From: Amycolatopsis iheyensis
Lineage (GTDB): Bacteria; Actinomycetota; Actinomycetes; Mycobacteriales; Pseudonocardiaceae
Assembly: GCF_024703995.1 (NCBI RefSeq)
Contig: NZ_JAMXQV010000028.1
Span: 1 to 64,000, forward strand
Length of the DNA: 64,000 bases
Direction: 5' to 3'
Below are positions 1-7,861 of the stretch, piece after piece. The stretch's first letter is position 1. Every line of letters starts with the position of its first letter. The position numbers were made by a program, and so were the translations under genes. The notes under the pieces were generated by a model. It was not told where the DNA came from and ran no database searches. It was given only the letters and a program-made list of their open reading frames with translations.

Positions 1-227
1 TGGAGCCTGGCGCGCGGGCGGCCGTGCCCGCGTGGCCGGGTTCAACGCGCCGGAGCGCCGGTGGCCGAACCCGCACCCCGGCACACGCCGGCCGCGAGGC
101 TGCGGCCGGGCCGGAGCCCTGGGCGCCCGTGCGCAGCCCGGCGTGGCTGCTCCCGGAGCCCGTCGCCGGCGGGGTCGGGCCATGCGGCAAACTGGTCTCT
201 CGCTGGTCGCGTGGAGGGAGACGGACG
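1..227. other. left edge, no gene seen
   Basis: An open frame continues upstream of proA, but its translation (low complexity, rich in Arg, Pro and Gly) has no family character and I treat it as a chance GC-rich frame. A GGAGGGAG ribosome binding site at 213-220 belongs to proA. No RNA gene or repeat was recognised here. Confidence 0.5.
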
Positions 228-1460
228 ATGGACGAGGTCGCCAAGGCCGTGGAGGAGTGCGCACGGGCTGCGAAGCTGGCCGCGCCGTCGCTTGCCTCCG
301 CCTCCGCGCAAGCCGTCGATGCCGCGCTCACCGGGATGGCGCAGCGGCTGCTCGCGCACCGCGACGAGATCCTCGAAGCCAACCAGGCCGACGTCGAGCG
401 GGCGAAGGCCGACGGGATGAGCGCCGGGCTGCTCGATCGGCTCACCATCACCCCCGAGCGGCTCACCGGCATGGCCGAACAACTCCAGCTGCTCGCCGGC
501 GCGCCGCACCAGGAACGCTCCGTCGACGTCTCCACGCTGGACGGTGGGCTGAAGCTCGTCGAGCGGCGGCGGCCCGTCGGGGTCATCGGGGCGAACTACG
601 AGGCGCGGCCGAATGTCACCGTCGACGTCGCGTCGCAGCTGGTCAAGTCGCGGAACGGTGGGGTGCTGCGTACCGGCTCCGCCGCGCTCGGGTCGGCGCA
701 GCGGCTGCGTGAGGTCGTCATCGCGCCCGCGCTGACCGAGGCCGGGATCGACGCCGACTGCGTGCAGCTCGTGCCGCGCGTCGAACGGGAGGCGGCGTCC
801 GCGCTGGTTCGGCTGCCGCACCTCGTGCCGCTCGTGATCCTGCGTGGCAGTGGTGACAGCACCCGGGCGCTCGCCACCGAGGCGGCCGTCCACGGCGTGC
901 GCACCCTCGCCCACGCCGACGGAGGTGGCGTCCTCTACGTCGACCGTGGGGCGGACGTCACGAAGGCGCGTGACCTCGTCCACGCCAGCCTCGACCGGCT
1001 GGGCGTCTGCAACCGGCTGAACCTGCTGCTCATCCACGAGGGCATCCACGACGACGTCTGGCCCGCCATCTCCGAGGCCCTCGAAGACCGGGGCGTCACG
1101 CCGTCGCTGGCGCCGCACGAGCACGCCATCGGCTACGAGTGGGCGCTGGACTCCGACCGCGAGGCGACCGTCACCGTCGCCAAGGTCGGGGCGCTGGCCG
1201 ACGCCGTCGAGATCGCCAACGAACGGACCTCCGGCCTCGCCGCGGGCATCGCCACCGAGGACGCGGCGGCCGCCGACGCGTTCTTCGACGGCTACACCGG
1301 CACCGGGGTCTTCTGGAACGCCCCGACCCGGCTGCTCGACGGCTTCAAGCTGCTCGCCGTCCCGGAAACCGGGATCAACCTCGACAAGGTCCCCGGTCCG
1401 CGCGGGCCGGTGACCTACACCGACCTCTACGTCCGCCAGTACGCGGTGCTGCCCGCCTGA
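228..1460 (+). CDS. proA: glutamate-5-semialdehyde dehydrogenase (gamma-glutamyl phosphate reductase)
   Basis: It reduces gamma-glutamyl phosphate to glutamate-5-semialdehyde with NADPH, the second step of proline synthesis in the cytoplasm. The 410-residue protein has the usual ProA length and an aldehyde-dehydrogenase fold. Visible signatures are RRPVGVIGANYEARPNVTVD near residues 118-137, the GVCN segment holding the presumed catalytic Cys261, and the C-terminal stretch ending GPVTYTDLYVRQYAVLPA. The ATG at 228 is chosen because GGAGGGAG lies 7 bases upstream and the family alignment begins there; the open frame upstream looks non-coding. proB is not in the window. The gene converges on the small minus-strand gene 4 bases beyond. 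Confidence 0.95.
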   Translation: MDEVAKAVEECARAAKLAAPSLASASAQAVDAALTGMAQRLLAHRDEILEANQADVERAKADGMSAGLLDRLTITPERLTGMAEQLQLLAGAPHQERSVDVSTLDGGLKLVERRRPVGVIGANYEARPNVTVDVASQLVKSRNGGVLRTGSAALGSAQRLREVVIAPALTEAGIDADCVQLVPRVEREAASALVRLPHLVPLVILRGSGDSTRALATEAAVHGVRTLAHADGGGVLYVDRGADVTKARDLVHASLDRLGVCNRLNLLLIHEGIHDDVWPAISEALEDRGVTPSLAPHEHAIGYEWALDSDREATVTVAKVGALADAVEIANERTSGLAAGIATEDAAAADAFFDGYTGTGVFWNAPTRLLDGFKLLAVPETGINLDKVPGPRGPVTYTDLYVRQYAVLPA

Positions 1461-1464
1461 ACCC

Positions 1465-1716
1465 TCAGATCCGCGGCGGCACGTTCGCGAGCCGCCGCAG
1501 CTGCTGCACCGTCTGCTCGGTGTTGGCCAAGAGCTCGGTGTGCTCCTCGGTTTCGCCGGCGTAGCGGAAGATCGCGGTCGGGCCGTCGCCGATCGCGATC
1601 GCCGCGACCAGGCGGCCTTCCGGGTCGCGGGTGAGCCCGGTCGACACCTGTACTTCCCGGCCGACGGTGTCGACCGTGGTGAGGGTCCGTTCGTGGTACC
1701 AGCCGCGCGTGCCCAT
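1465..1716 (-). CDS. small conserved-looking hypothetical protein
   Basis: This is an 83-residue protein of unknown function. It starts MGTRGWYHERTLTTVDTVGR and reads as a compact beta-rich domain followed by a helix (TELLANTEQTVQQLRRL). There is no signal peptide or membrane segment. It ends 4 bases from the proA stop (convergent). The gene is called because codon usage and amino-acid composition are protein-like rather than an antisense shadow and no competing gene lies opposite. I recognise no family. Confidence 0.6.
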   Translation of the reverse strand: MGTRGWYHERTLTTVDTVGREVQVSTGLTRDPEGRLVAAIAIGDGPTAIFRYAGETEEHTELLANTEQTVQQLRRLANVPPRI

Positions 1717-1758
1717 GCCGGATAGACGCCGCGATCGCCGGGCGTGTTACGGCGCGGC

Positions 1759-1764
1759 ATACTG
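1759..1764 (+). promoter_or_regulatory. -10 element of a leaderless promoter
   Basis: CATACT ends 6 bases before the GTG at 1771, so transcription would begin at or next to the start codon. No Shine-Dalgarno precedes that GTG, which supports a leaderless message. Confidence 0.5.
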
Positions 1765-1770
1765 GGCCGG

Positions 1771-2862
1771 GTGATCACCCGGCCCCACGTGCTGCTCTCC
1801 GCGGCGCAGTCGCTCGACGGCTTCCTCGACGACACCTCGCCCGAGCGGCTCGTACTGTCCACAGAGGACGATTTCGCCGTCGTCGACCGGCTGCGGGCCG
1901 AGGCCGACGCCATCTTCGTCGGCGCCGGGACCGTGCGGGCGGACAACCCGCGGCTGCTCGTCCGCTCGCCGGAGCTGCGGCGCCGCCGCCTCGAGCGGGG
2001 GAAGCCCGAACAGCCGGTCAAGGTCACCGTGACCACCCGTGGCCTCGATCCCGGCGCGCAGTTCTTCACCGTCGGGGACACCGAGAAGATCGTCTACGCG
2101 CCGCCGGGAGCGGCGGACGCGCTGGCGGACGTCGCCACCCTCGTCGACGCCGGGAACCCGCCCGACTTCGGGCGCGTCCTCGACGACCTCGGTGCCCGCG
2201 GCATCGAGAACCTGCTGGTCGAGGGCGGCGGCGGGATTCACACGCGGTTCCTCACCGAAGGCCTCGCCGACGAGCTGCGGCTGGCGATCGCGCCGTTCTT
2301 CGTCGGGCAGCCGGAGGCGCCGCGGTTCGTCGGGCCCGGGCTCTACCCGCGTGCGTTGCGCCTGGCCGGTGTCGAAGAGCTGCAGGGGATGGCGATCCTC
2401 CGGTACCGCGCGGCCGACGAGCCGACCGGGCGGGACGTCCGGCGGCTCAAGGAGGCCATCGCGCTGGCCGCCGAGTGCCCGCCGAGCCACACGTTCCGGG
2501 TGGGGGCCGTCGTCACCGGCGCCGACGGCGAGGTCATCGCCACCGGGCATTCCGGCGAAGGCGACCCCACGAACCACGCCGAGGAGGCCGCCCTCGCCAA
2601 GTGTGCCGGCGACCCGCGCCTCGCGGAGGCGACCATGTACAGCTCGTTGGAACCGTGCAGCCACCGGAGCTCGCACCCCCGCAGCTGCACGCGGCTGATC
2701 CTCGACGCCGGCATCCCACGGGTCGTGTTCGCCTGGCGCGAGCCGCCCGTGTTCGTCGACGCGCGGGGCACCGAGCTGCTGCGGGAGGCCGGGCGGCACG
2801 TCGTGGAGGTTCCCGCGCTGACCCCGGAGGTCCAGCGCGAGAACACCCACCTCACCTTCTGA
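1771..2862 (+). CDS. bifunctional RibD-like protein, reductase domain first, deaminase domain second
   Basis: By family knowledge the two domains would act in riboflavin-type pyrimidine chemistry: an NADPH-dependent RibD_C reductase (dihydrofolate-reductase fold) and a zinc CMP/dCMP-type deaminase. In the 363-residue product the reductase is N-terminal (HVLLSAAQSLDGFLDD, FVGAGTVRADNPRLLVR, then NLLVEGGGGIHTRFL). The deaminase is C-terminal (residues about 228-363) with zinc ligands NHAEEAAL and EPCSHRSSHPRSC intact. Canonical RibD has the opposite order. GTG 1771 is chosen over the GTG at 1744 because the conserved reductase start (ITRPHVLLS) follows it and a -10 lies just upstream. Whether it serves riboflavin synthesis or another deaminase/reductase step is not settled; no other rib gene is nearby. 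Confidence 0.8.
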   Translation: MITRPHVLLSAAQSLDGFLDDTSPERLVLSTEDDFAVVDRLRAEADAIFVGAGTVRADNPRLLVRSPELRRRRLERGKPEQPVKVTVTTRGLDPGAQFFTVGDTEKIVYAPPGAADALADVATLVDAGNPPDFGRVLDDLGARGIENLLVEGGGGIHTRFLTEGLADELRLAIAPFFVGQPEAPRFVGPGLYPRALRLAGVEELQGMAILRYRAADEPTGRDVRRLKEAIALAAECPPSHTFRVGAVVTGADGEVIATGHSGEGDPTNHAEEAALAKCAGDPRLAEATMYSSLEPCSHRSSHPRSCTRLILDAGIPRVVFAWREPPVFVDARGTELLREAGRHVVEVPALTPEVQRENTHLTF

Positions 2863-2865
2863 ACT

Positions 2866-4074
2866 TCAGCAGGCGCCGTTGTCGGCCCAGACGCCCCATT
2901 CGCCGGTGGTGCCGGGCTCTTCGCCCTGCGTCCACCACTTGGCCGTCCACTTGTGGCTGTTGTGCGAGACGACGTTGTCCTTGACGTAGACCTTCGTCCG
3001 GTCCCACTCCGCCGCGGTGCAGGAGCCGCCGCCCGGGGTGGTCGGGGTCGTCGTCGGCGGGGTCGGCGTCGTCTGCGGCGGGGTCGCGCCGGCGAAGCGG
3101 ACGCTGAACTTCGTGAAGTCCCAGTCGTTCTGCGGGACGTTGCTGCAGACGCCGTTGTCCGTCGTGCCGACGCAGGCGCGGTCGCGGTTGACCGACCAGA
3201 ACGTGAAGCGGCCGAGGCCGTGGCTGGTCGCGTAGTCGTAGACCGTCTGGAAGTCGGCCGTGTAGAACATCTCCGCCGCGTCCGACTTGCCGTTCATGCC
3301 GGAGAAGCCTTCGTGCGAGTACGCCGTCGCGCTGTCCCAGCCCAGGTGCGACATGAGCAGGCCGTGCAGCGCTTCCAGCGCCGACACCTGCGACGAGCCG
3401 CCGTTGAACCCGCCGTCGAACGGCATGATCGAGAAGTTGCTGGGCGTGAAGCCGATCGACTTCGCCTGGTCGATCAGCTGCGTGCCGAACCAGCCGGTGC
3501 CGGCCGCGGTGCCCGGCATCGTCACCGAGACGAACAGGCCCGGGTTGTTGGCCTGCAACGTCTTCGCCGCGCCGAGCTCGTTCGCGATGGCCGCGGTGTT
3601 CTCGTACTCGGGCTCTTCGAGGTCGAAGTCGATCGCCTTGAGCGAGTACTTCGTGATGACCTGCTGGTAGGCGGCGGCCGTGGCGGCCACGTTCCCGCAG
3701 GTCTGGCCGAGCTTCGTGCCGCCGTAACCGCCGACGGACACCGAGACGTCACCGCCGTTGGCGCGGATCCGGGAGATCACGTTCGCGACGGTGGTGTCCG
3801 AGGAGACCGCGTTCGTGCCGTCCCAGGTGGGGCTGCACCCGCCGCCGTTGGGCGCGAGGATGAACGCCAGCTGGAAGGCCTTGAGCCCGGTCGCGTTCAT
3901 CACGGTGATCGGGTCCGGCGGGTTGTTGCTCACCGGCATCAGGTACGGCGCCGCGGCGTACCAGTTGTTGCTCAACGCAGCCGTGGCCGACGGCGCCCCG
4001 AGCACGAGGCTCACGGCGGTGGCGGCGAAAGTGGCGGCGGCGAGCCCGATGGCGGCCAGTCTGCTTCTGCGCAT
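2866..4074 (-). CDS. secreted GH18 chitinase with C-terminal chitin-binding module
   Basis: It hydrolyses chitin outside the cell. The 402-residue precursor has a Sec signal peptide (MRRSRLAAIGLAAATFAATA..., cleavage near PSATA-AL, residue 33). The GH18 barrel carries the active-site DFDLE at residues 149-153; the usual leading DG of the DGxDxDxE motif is replaced by AI. A Thr/Pro linker follows at about 336-350, then a CBM5/12-type module with AEWDRTKVYVKDNVVSHN and aromatic WTAKWWTQGEEPG. Start ATG 4074 has GGGAGGA upstream. A DasR-type operator sits inside its promoter, which fits induction by chitin-derived N-acetylglucosamine. It stands alone, 3 bases from the convergent RibD-like gene. 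Confidence 0.93.
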   Translation of the reverse strand: MRRSRLAAIGLAAATFAATAVSLVLGAPSATAALSNNWYAAAPYLMPVSNNPPDPITVMNATGLKAFQLAFILAPNGGGCSPTWDGTNAVSSDTTVANVISRIRANGGDVSVSVGGYGGTKLGQTCGNVAATAAAYQQVITKYSLKAIDFDLEEPEYENTAAIANELGAAKTLQANNPGLFVSVTMPGTAAGTGWFGTQLIDQAKSIGFTPSNFSIMPFDGGFNGGSSQVSALEALHGLLMSHLGWDSATAYSHEGFSGMNGKSDAAEMFYTADFQTVYDYATSHGLGRFTFWSVNRDRACVGTTDNGVCSNVPQNDWDFTKFSVRFAGATPPQTTPTPPTTTPTTPGGGSCTAAEWDRTKVYVKDNVVSHNSHKWTAKWWTQGEEPGTTGEWGVWADNGAC

Positions 4075-4112
4075 GAGCTGTCCTCCCGGTGGGGATCGAG
4101 GGTGGACAAACT

Positions 4113-4128
4113 ATTGGACTAGACCATT
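4113..4128 (-). promoter_or_regulatory. DasR-responsive element (dre) in the chitinase promoter
   Basis: ATTGGACTAGACCATT matches the dre consensus ACTGGTCTAGACCAGT at 13 of 16 positions. It lies between a minus-strand -35 TTGACT (4139-4134) and a candidate -10 CAATAG (4116-4111) spaced 17 bases apart, so a bound repressor would block RNA polymerase. DasR control of chitinases through such sites is established in Streptomyces; here it is inferred from sequence. Confidence 0.8.
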
Positions 4129-4139
4129 GACTAAGTCAA
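4127..4139. promoter_or_regulatory. perfect 13-bp palindrome overlapping the -35 of the chitinase promoter
   Basis: TTGACT-A-AGTCAA is a perfect inverted repeat about a central A. It abuts the dre and contains the -35 hexamer on the minus strand, so it may be a second operator or simply the promoter. Confidence 0.45.
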
Positions 4140-4220
4140 GACGCGGAAGGTCGGAGACTGGCGAACGCCGGGCGAAAAGCGCCGTTATATCCGATATTCG
4201 TCCGGATCGAAGCGGGAAAG

Positions 4221-5303
4221 TCACCCTCGCGGCAGCGACACGACGACCACGAGCCCACCCTCCGGCCGGGCCGTCGCGCTCACCCGGCCGCCGTGCGCGT
4301 GCGCCACCGACCGCACGATCGACAACCCCAGCCCGGCCCCCTCGGCCGCCACGCGGGCCCGGCGGTGGAACGGGTCGAACAGGGCCGGGACCTCCGCCGG
4401 CGGGATCACCGGGCCGCTGTTGGCCACCGTCAGCTCCACCCGGCCCGGCAGCGACCGGGTCGTCACCCGCACCCAGCCGCCGGGGACGTTGTGCCGGGCG
4501 CCGTTCTCCAGCAGGTTGTGCGCCAGCCGTTCCAGCAGCAACGCGTCACCCAGGGCCGTCGCCTCGCCGAGGTCCTCCGCGACACCCGGGGGCACCACGT
4601 GCGCGACCACTGCCGCCAGGTCCACCGGACGGCGTTCGGTCAGCGCGTTCTCCGACCGCGCCAGCAGCAGCAACCCGCTGATCAGCTTCTCGTGCCGCGA
4701 GTTGATCGACAGCAGCTTGGCGCCCAGCTCGCGGACGTCGTCCGACGCCGTGCGGCGGTGCATCGCCACCTCGACCAGCGACCGGTTGAGCGTCAGCGGC
4801 GTGCGCAGCTCGTGCGAGGCGTTGGCGACGAACCGGCGTTGCGAGTCGAAGGACCGGTCGAGGCGCTCGACCATCACGTCGAACGCGTCGGCGAGGTTCT
4901 TCACCTCGTCGTCCGGGCCGCGCAGCGCGATCCGCTCGTGGCCGCCCGGGTCCGCGGCCGCGGCGATGCGGCGCGCGGTGTCGGTGACCTGCCGCAACGG
5001 CGCGAGCACGCGGCCGGCCACCAGCCAGCCGGCGCCCGCCGCGATCACGGCCACCACGGCCAGCGCGATGCCGCCCTGCGTGAGCAGCGACGTCGCCGCC
5101 GCCTCGCGGACCAGACGGGCCTGCTGGTCCAGGGACTCCGGCGACGGCAGCGGCGGCGCGCCCGGCGGCGCGGACCCCATGATCACCGTCACCCGCCGCC
5201 CGACCTGCTGCGTGAACAGCAGGTACGTGACGCCCAGCAGCACGACACCCGCCAGCAGGAACAGGCCGCCGTACAACACGGTCAACCGCAGCCGGAGGCT
5301 CAT
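4221..5303 (-). CDS. two-component sensor histidine kinase
   Basis: A membrane sensor kinase of 360 residues. A first transmembrane helix lies near residues 7-29 and a second near 80-100, flanking a short extracytoplasmic loop. A HAMP-type linker follows, then the dimerisation/phosphoacceptor box NASHELRTPLT with the phosphorylated His. The HATPase_c domain shows the N-box LLENGARHN and the G-box GAGLGLSIVRSVAHAHGG. The start codon overlaps the stop of the upstream response regulator by 4 bases (ATGA), so the two are co-translated as one signalling pair. The glycosyltransferase upstream is probably in the same operon; the stimulus is unknown. Confidence 0.93.
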   Translation of the reverse strand: MSLRLRLTVLYGGLFLLAGVVLLGVTYLLFTQQVGRRVTVIMGSAPPGAPPLPSPESLDQQARLVREAAATSLLTQGGIALAVVAVIAAGAGWLVAGRVLAPLRQVTDTARRIAAAADPGGHERIALRGPDDEVKNLADAFDVMVERLDRSFDSQRRFVANASHELRTPLTLNRSLVEVAMHRRTASDDVRELGAKLLSINSRHEKLISGLLLLARSENALTERRPVDLAAVVAHVVPPGVAEDLGEATALGDALLLERLAHNLLENGARHNVPGGWVRVTTRSLPGRVELTVANSGPVIPPAEVPALFDPFHRRARVAAEGAGLGLSIVRSVAHAHGGRVSATARPEGGLVVVVSLPRG

Positions 5304-5956
5304 CGGAGCCGGTAACCCACCCCGGTGACCGTCTCCACCAGCGGCGGGTCACCGAGCTTGCGGCGCAGCTTGAGGATGGTCAGCCGGACCACGCCGGTGA
5401 ACGGGTCCGCGTGCTCGTCCCACGCCTTCTCCAGCAGGTGTTCCGCGGACACCGCGGCGCCGTCCGCGCGCAGCAGCTCGGCGAGCACGGCGAACTCCTT
5501 TTTGGAGAGCGGGAGGTAGCGCCCGTCGCGGAAGACCTCGTGCCGCGCCGGGTCGAGCGTGACGCCGGAGCGGCCCAGGACCGGCGGCGCGGCCGGCCGG
5601 CAGCGCCGCCCCAGAGACTGGATGCGCGCGGCCAGCTCCGGGAACGCGAACGGCTTGGTCAGGTAGTCGTCGGCGCCGAGGGACAGCCCCGCGACGCGGT
5701 CGGTGACCTCGACGGCCGCGGTGAGCATGAGCACCCGCGTCGCCGCTCCGGAGGCGATCACGCGGCGGCAGACGTCGTCGCCGTGCACGACCGGCAGGTC
5801 CCGGTCGAGCACGACGACGTCGTAGTCGTGCACGGCGATCCGGTCGAGCGCCGCGCCGCCGTCGTGGGCGATGTCGACCGCGTGCGACTCGTCGCGCAGC
5901 CACTCGGCGATCGCGTCCGCGAGCATCGGCTCGTCCTCCACCACCAGCACCCGCAT
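5300..5956 (-). CDS. OmpR/PhoB-family response regulator
   Basis: A 218-residue transcription regulator paired with the following kinase. The receiver domain (1-115) has the acidic pocket E7-D8, the phosphoacceptor D51 in VVVLDRDLP, and the conserved Lys in ADDYLTKPF. The C-terminal winged-helix DNA-binding domain shows YLPLSKKEFAVLAELLRADG and ends VETVTGVGYRLR, both classic for the family. The frame stays open far upstream, but similarity begins at the ATG at 5956. It lies 35 bases downstream of the glycosyltransferase on the same strand. Confidence 0.95.
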   Translation of the reverse strand: MRVLVVEDEPMLADAIAEWLRDESHAVDIAHDGGAALDRIAVHDYDVVVLDRDLPVVHGDDVCRRVIASGAATRVLMLTAAVEVTDRVAGLSLGADDYLTKPFAFPELAARIQSLGRRCRPAAPPVLGRSGVTLDPARHEVFRDGRYLPLSKKEFAVLAELLRADGAAVSAEHLLEKAWDEHADPFTGVVRLTILKLRRKLGDPPLVETVTGVGYRLR

Positions 5957-5991
5957 GCCCCGATGATCGCCGCGGCCGTGTTTCCTCGCCG

Positions 5992-7803
5992 TTAGCAGCG
6001 GTAGAGCGAGTACGGGCCGGATCCGCCGCCGTAGGCACCGGGGTCGACCACCGTGCAGTGCTGCTCGATCCAGCGCTGTCGCTCGCCCTGGACCGGGCTC
6101 CGCGGCGGCCCGGGCTGGGTGCCGGCGCTGCTCAGCACGAACCGCAGCTTGCCCTCGGCGAGCCAGCGGTCGAGCTGCGCGACCGACGGCGCGTTGTCGC
6201 GGCCGCCGAAGCCGCCCATGCCGATCACGGTCGCGTCGGAGTCGATGAGGAACGGCGCGACCGTGCCCGCTTCGGCGTTCACGGCGAGGGTGATCTCGGT
6301 GCCGTCGCGGCGGGCGTAGTCGAGGATGCGCCGCTGCTCGGCCGACAGCGTGGCGGTGCCGTCGCCACCCGACAGCATGAGCCGGGGCTTGGGGCCACCG
6401 GGTGACAACGGCGGCGGCGCGCCCGGCCCGGTGGCCGGCCCGGCGGCGGGCAGCGTCCCGGCGGAGGTGCTCTGCGCGGCGGCGTAGGACCAGACAGCGG
6501 GTGTGAGCAGCAGCGGGACGAGCGCGGCGACCAGCGTCCGCCGGTCCGGCACGGCGAGCAGGCCCGCGATCGCGACCACCGCGGTGCCGAGCACCGCCCA
6601 GCGCGTCCAGCCGTGGAACGTCGTGTCGCGCGAAGTGACGACGAAGGCCCAAGCCGCGGTCAGCGCGACGACCAGGGGGAGCAGGGTCCGCCGGTGTTCG
6701 CGCCACAGCAGCGCCAGACCCGCGGCCGAGATCGCGGCGACGGCGGGCGCCATCGCCGTTGTGTAGTACGGGTGCCAGATGCCGCCGGCGAAGCTGAAGA
6801 CCACGGTGGTCACCAGCAGCCAGCCGCCCCAGAGCAGCCAGCCCGCGTCGCGCCACCGGCGGCCGATGACGGCCAAGACGACCAGGCAGAGCGGCAGCAG
6901 CCAGGAAATCTGGCCGCCGACCAGGTCGTTGAACATCCGGCCGGGCCCGGGATCGCCGCCGAAGGACGACGTGGTCTGCTGCCCGTTGCGCATGATCATC
7001 ATGCCGCCGCCCTCGCCGTCGCCGGAGAGGCGGCCGAAGCCGTTGTAGCCGAAGACGAGGTCCCACGCGGAGCCGTCTTCGCTGCCGCCCACGTACGGCT
7101 TGGCGCCGGGCCACCAGTCGTGGAGCGCGATCCACCAGAACGAGGAGACGACGAGCACGAGGCCCGCGCCGAGGACGTCGAGCAGCCGGCGCTTGAGCGG
7201 GCCGGTCGTCCCGGCGAAGTAGGCGACGACGAGGGCGGGCACGATGATCCACGCCTGCAGCATCTTGGTCAGGAAGCCACAGCCGACGAAGAAGGCGCAC
7301 CACCACAGCCATTTCCGGCCGTCTTCGAGCGCGCGGGTGAGTGCGTACGCGGCGGCGACCAGGAAGAGGACGAGCAGCGTGTCGGGGTTGTTGTCGCGGT
7401 TGATGATCACGGTGACGGGCGTGAGCGCCAGGATCGCCGCGGCGAGGAGGGCGACGTGCTCGCCGGCCCACCGGCGGACCGTGCGGTGCAACAGGAACAC
7501 CGCCGCGACGCCCTCGATGACCTGGGGGAGCAGCAGCGCCCAGCCGTGGTAGCCGAAGACGAGCACCGAAAGCGCTTGCGGCCACAGGGCCATCGGCGGC
7601 TTGTCGACCGTGACGACGCCGTAGGGGTCGAAGGAGCCGAAGAGGAAGTCGGTGAGGCTGCCGGTCATCGACTTGACGGCGGCGGCGTAGTAGGTGTTCC
7701 CGACCTGGCCGTCGCCGATCTTCCAGGCGTAGAGGACGGCGGCGCCGAGGCAGACGAGGGGAAGCGCCCAGGGACGGGTTTTCGGAGGGGCGGCGGTGAT
7801 CAT
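5992..7803 (-). CDS. GT39-type membrane glycosyltransferase with YkcA/B-like C-terminal domain
   Basis: A polytopic membrane protein of about 603 residues in the GT-C superfamily, predicted to move a sugar from a polyprenyl-phosphate donor. The first loop contains GNTYYAAAVKSMTGSL and DPYGVVTVDKPPMALW, typical of dolichyl-phosphate-mannose mannosyltransferase-like (PMT_2) proteins. About ten further hydrophobic helices follow. The C-terminal extracytoplasmic part (YARRDGTEITLAVNAEAG, VIGMGGFGGRDNAPS) matches what I know of the YkcA/B C-terminal domain. The start is ATG 7803; an upstream GTG at 7812 with GGAG 4 bases before it is an alternative. It heads an operon with the response regulator and kinase. 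Sugar and acceptor cannot be told from sequence. Confidence 0.85.
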   Translation of the reverse strand: MITAAPPKTRPWALPLVCLGAAVLYAWKIGDGQVGNTYYAAAVKSMTGSLTDFLFGSFDPYGVVTVDKPPMALWPQALSVLVFGYHGWALLLPQVIEGVAAVFLLHRTVRRWAGEHVALLAAAILALTPVTVIINRDNNPDTLLVLFLVAAAYALTRALEDGRKWLWWCAFFVGCGFLTKMLQAWIIVPALVVAYFAGTTGPLKRRLLDVLGAGLVLVVSSFWWIALHDWWPGAKPYVGGSEDGSAWDLVFGYNGFGRLSGDGEGGGMMIMRNGQQTTSSFGGDPGPGRMFNDLVGGQISWLLPLCLVVLAVIGRRWRDAGWLLWGGWLLVTTVVFSFAGGIWHPYYTTAMAPAVAAISAAGLALLWREHRRTLLPLVVALTAAWAFVVTSRDTTFHGWTRWAVLGTAVVAIAGLLAVPDRRTLVAALVPLLLTPAVWSYAAAQSTSAGTLPAAGPATGPGAPPPLSPGGPKPRLMLSGGDGTATLSAEQRRILDYARRDGTEITLAVNAEAGTVAPFLIDSDATVIGMGGFGGRDNAPSVAQLDRWLAEGKLRFVLSSAGTQPGPPRSPVQGERQRWIEQHCTVVDPGAYGGGSGPYSLYRC

Positions 7804-7848
7804 GACCGCCACCCAACTCCGGCCCGCGTTTCCCGGGCGTTTCCGCGT

Positions 7849-7854
7849 TACAGT
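7849..7854 (+). promoter_or_regulatory. -10 element of a leaderless promoter
   Basis: TACAGT ends 7 bases before GTG 7862. The promoter lies just upstream of the divergent glycosyltransferase start, so the two genes share a gap of under 60 bases. Confidence 0.6.
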
Positions 7855-7861
7855 GGCCAAG

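Noticed and set aside
42..2081. 679-residue minus-strand open frame across proA and the RibD-like gene
   Set aside because: It is antisense to two well-recognised genes and its translation is low-complexity, rich in Arg, Gly, Pro and Asp; a high-GC shadow.
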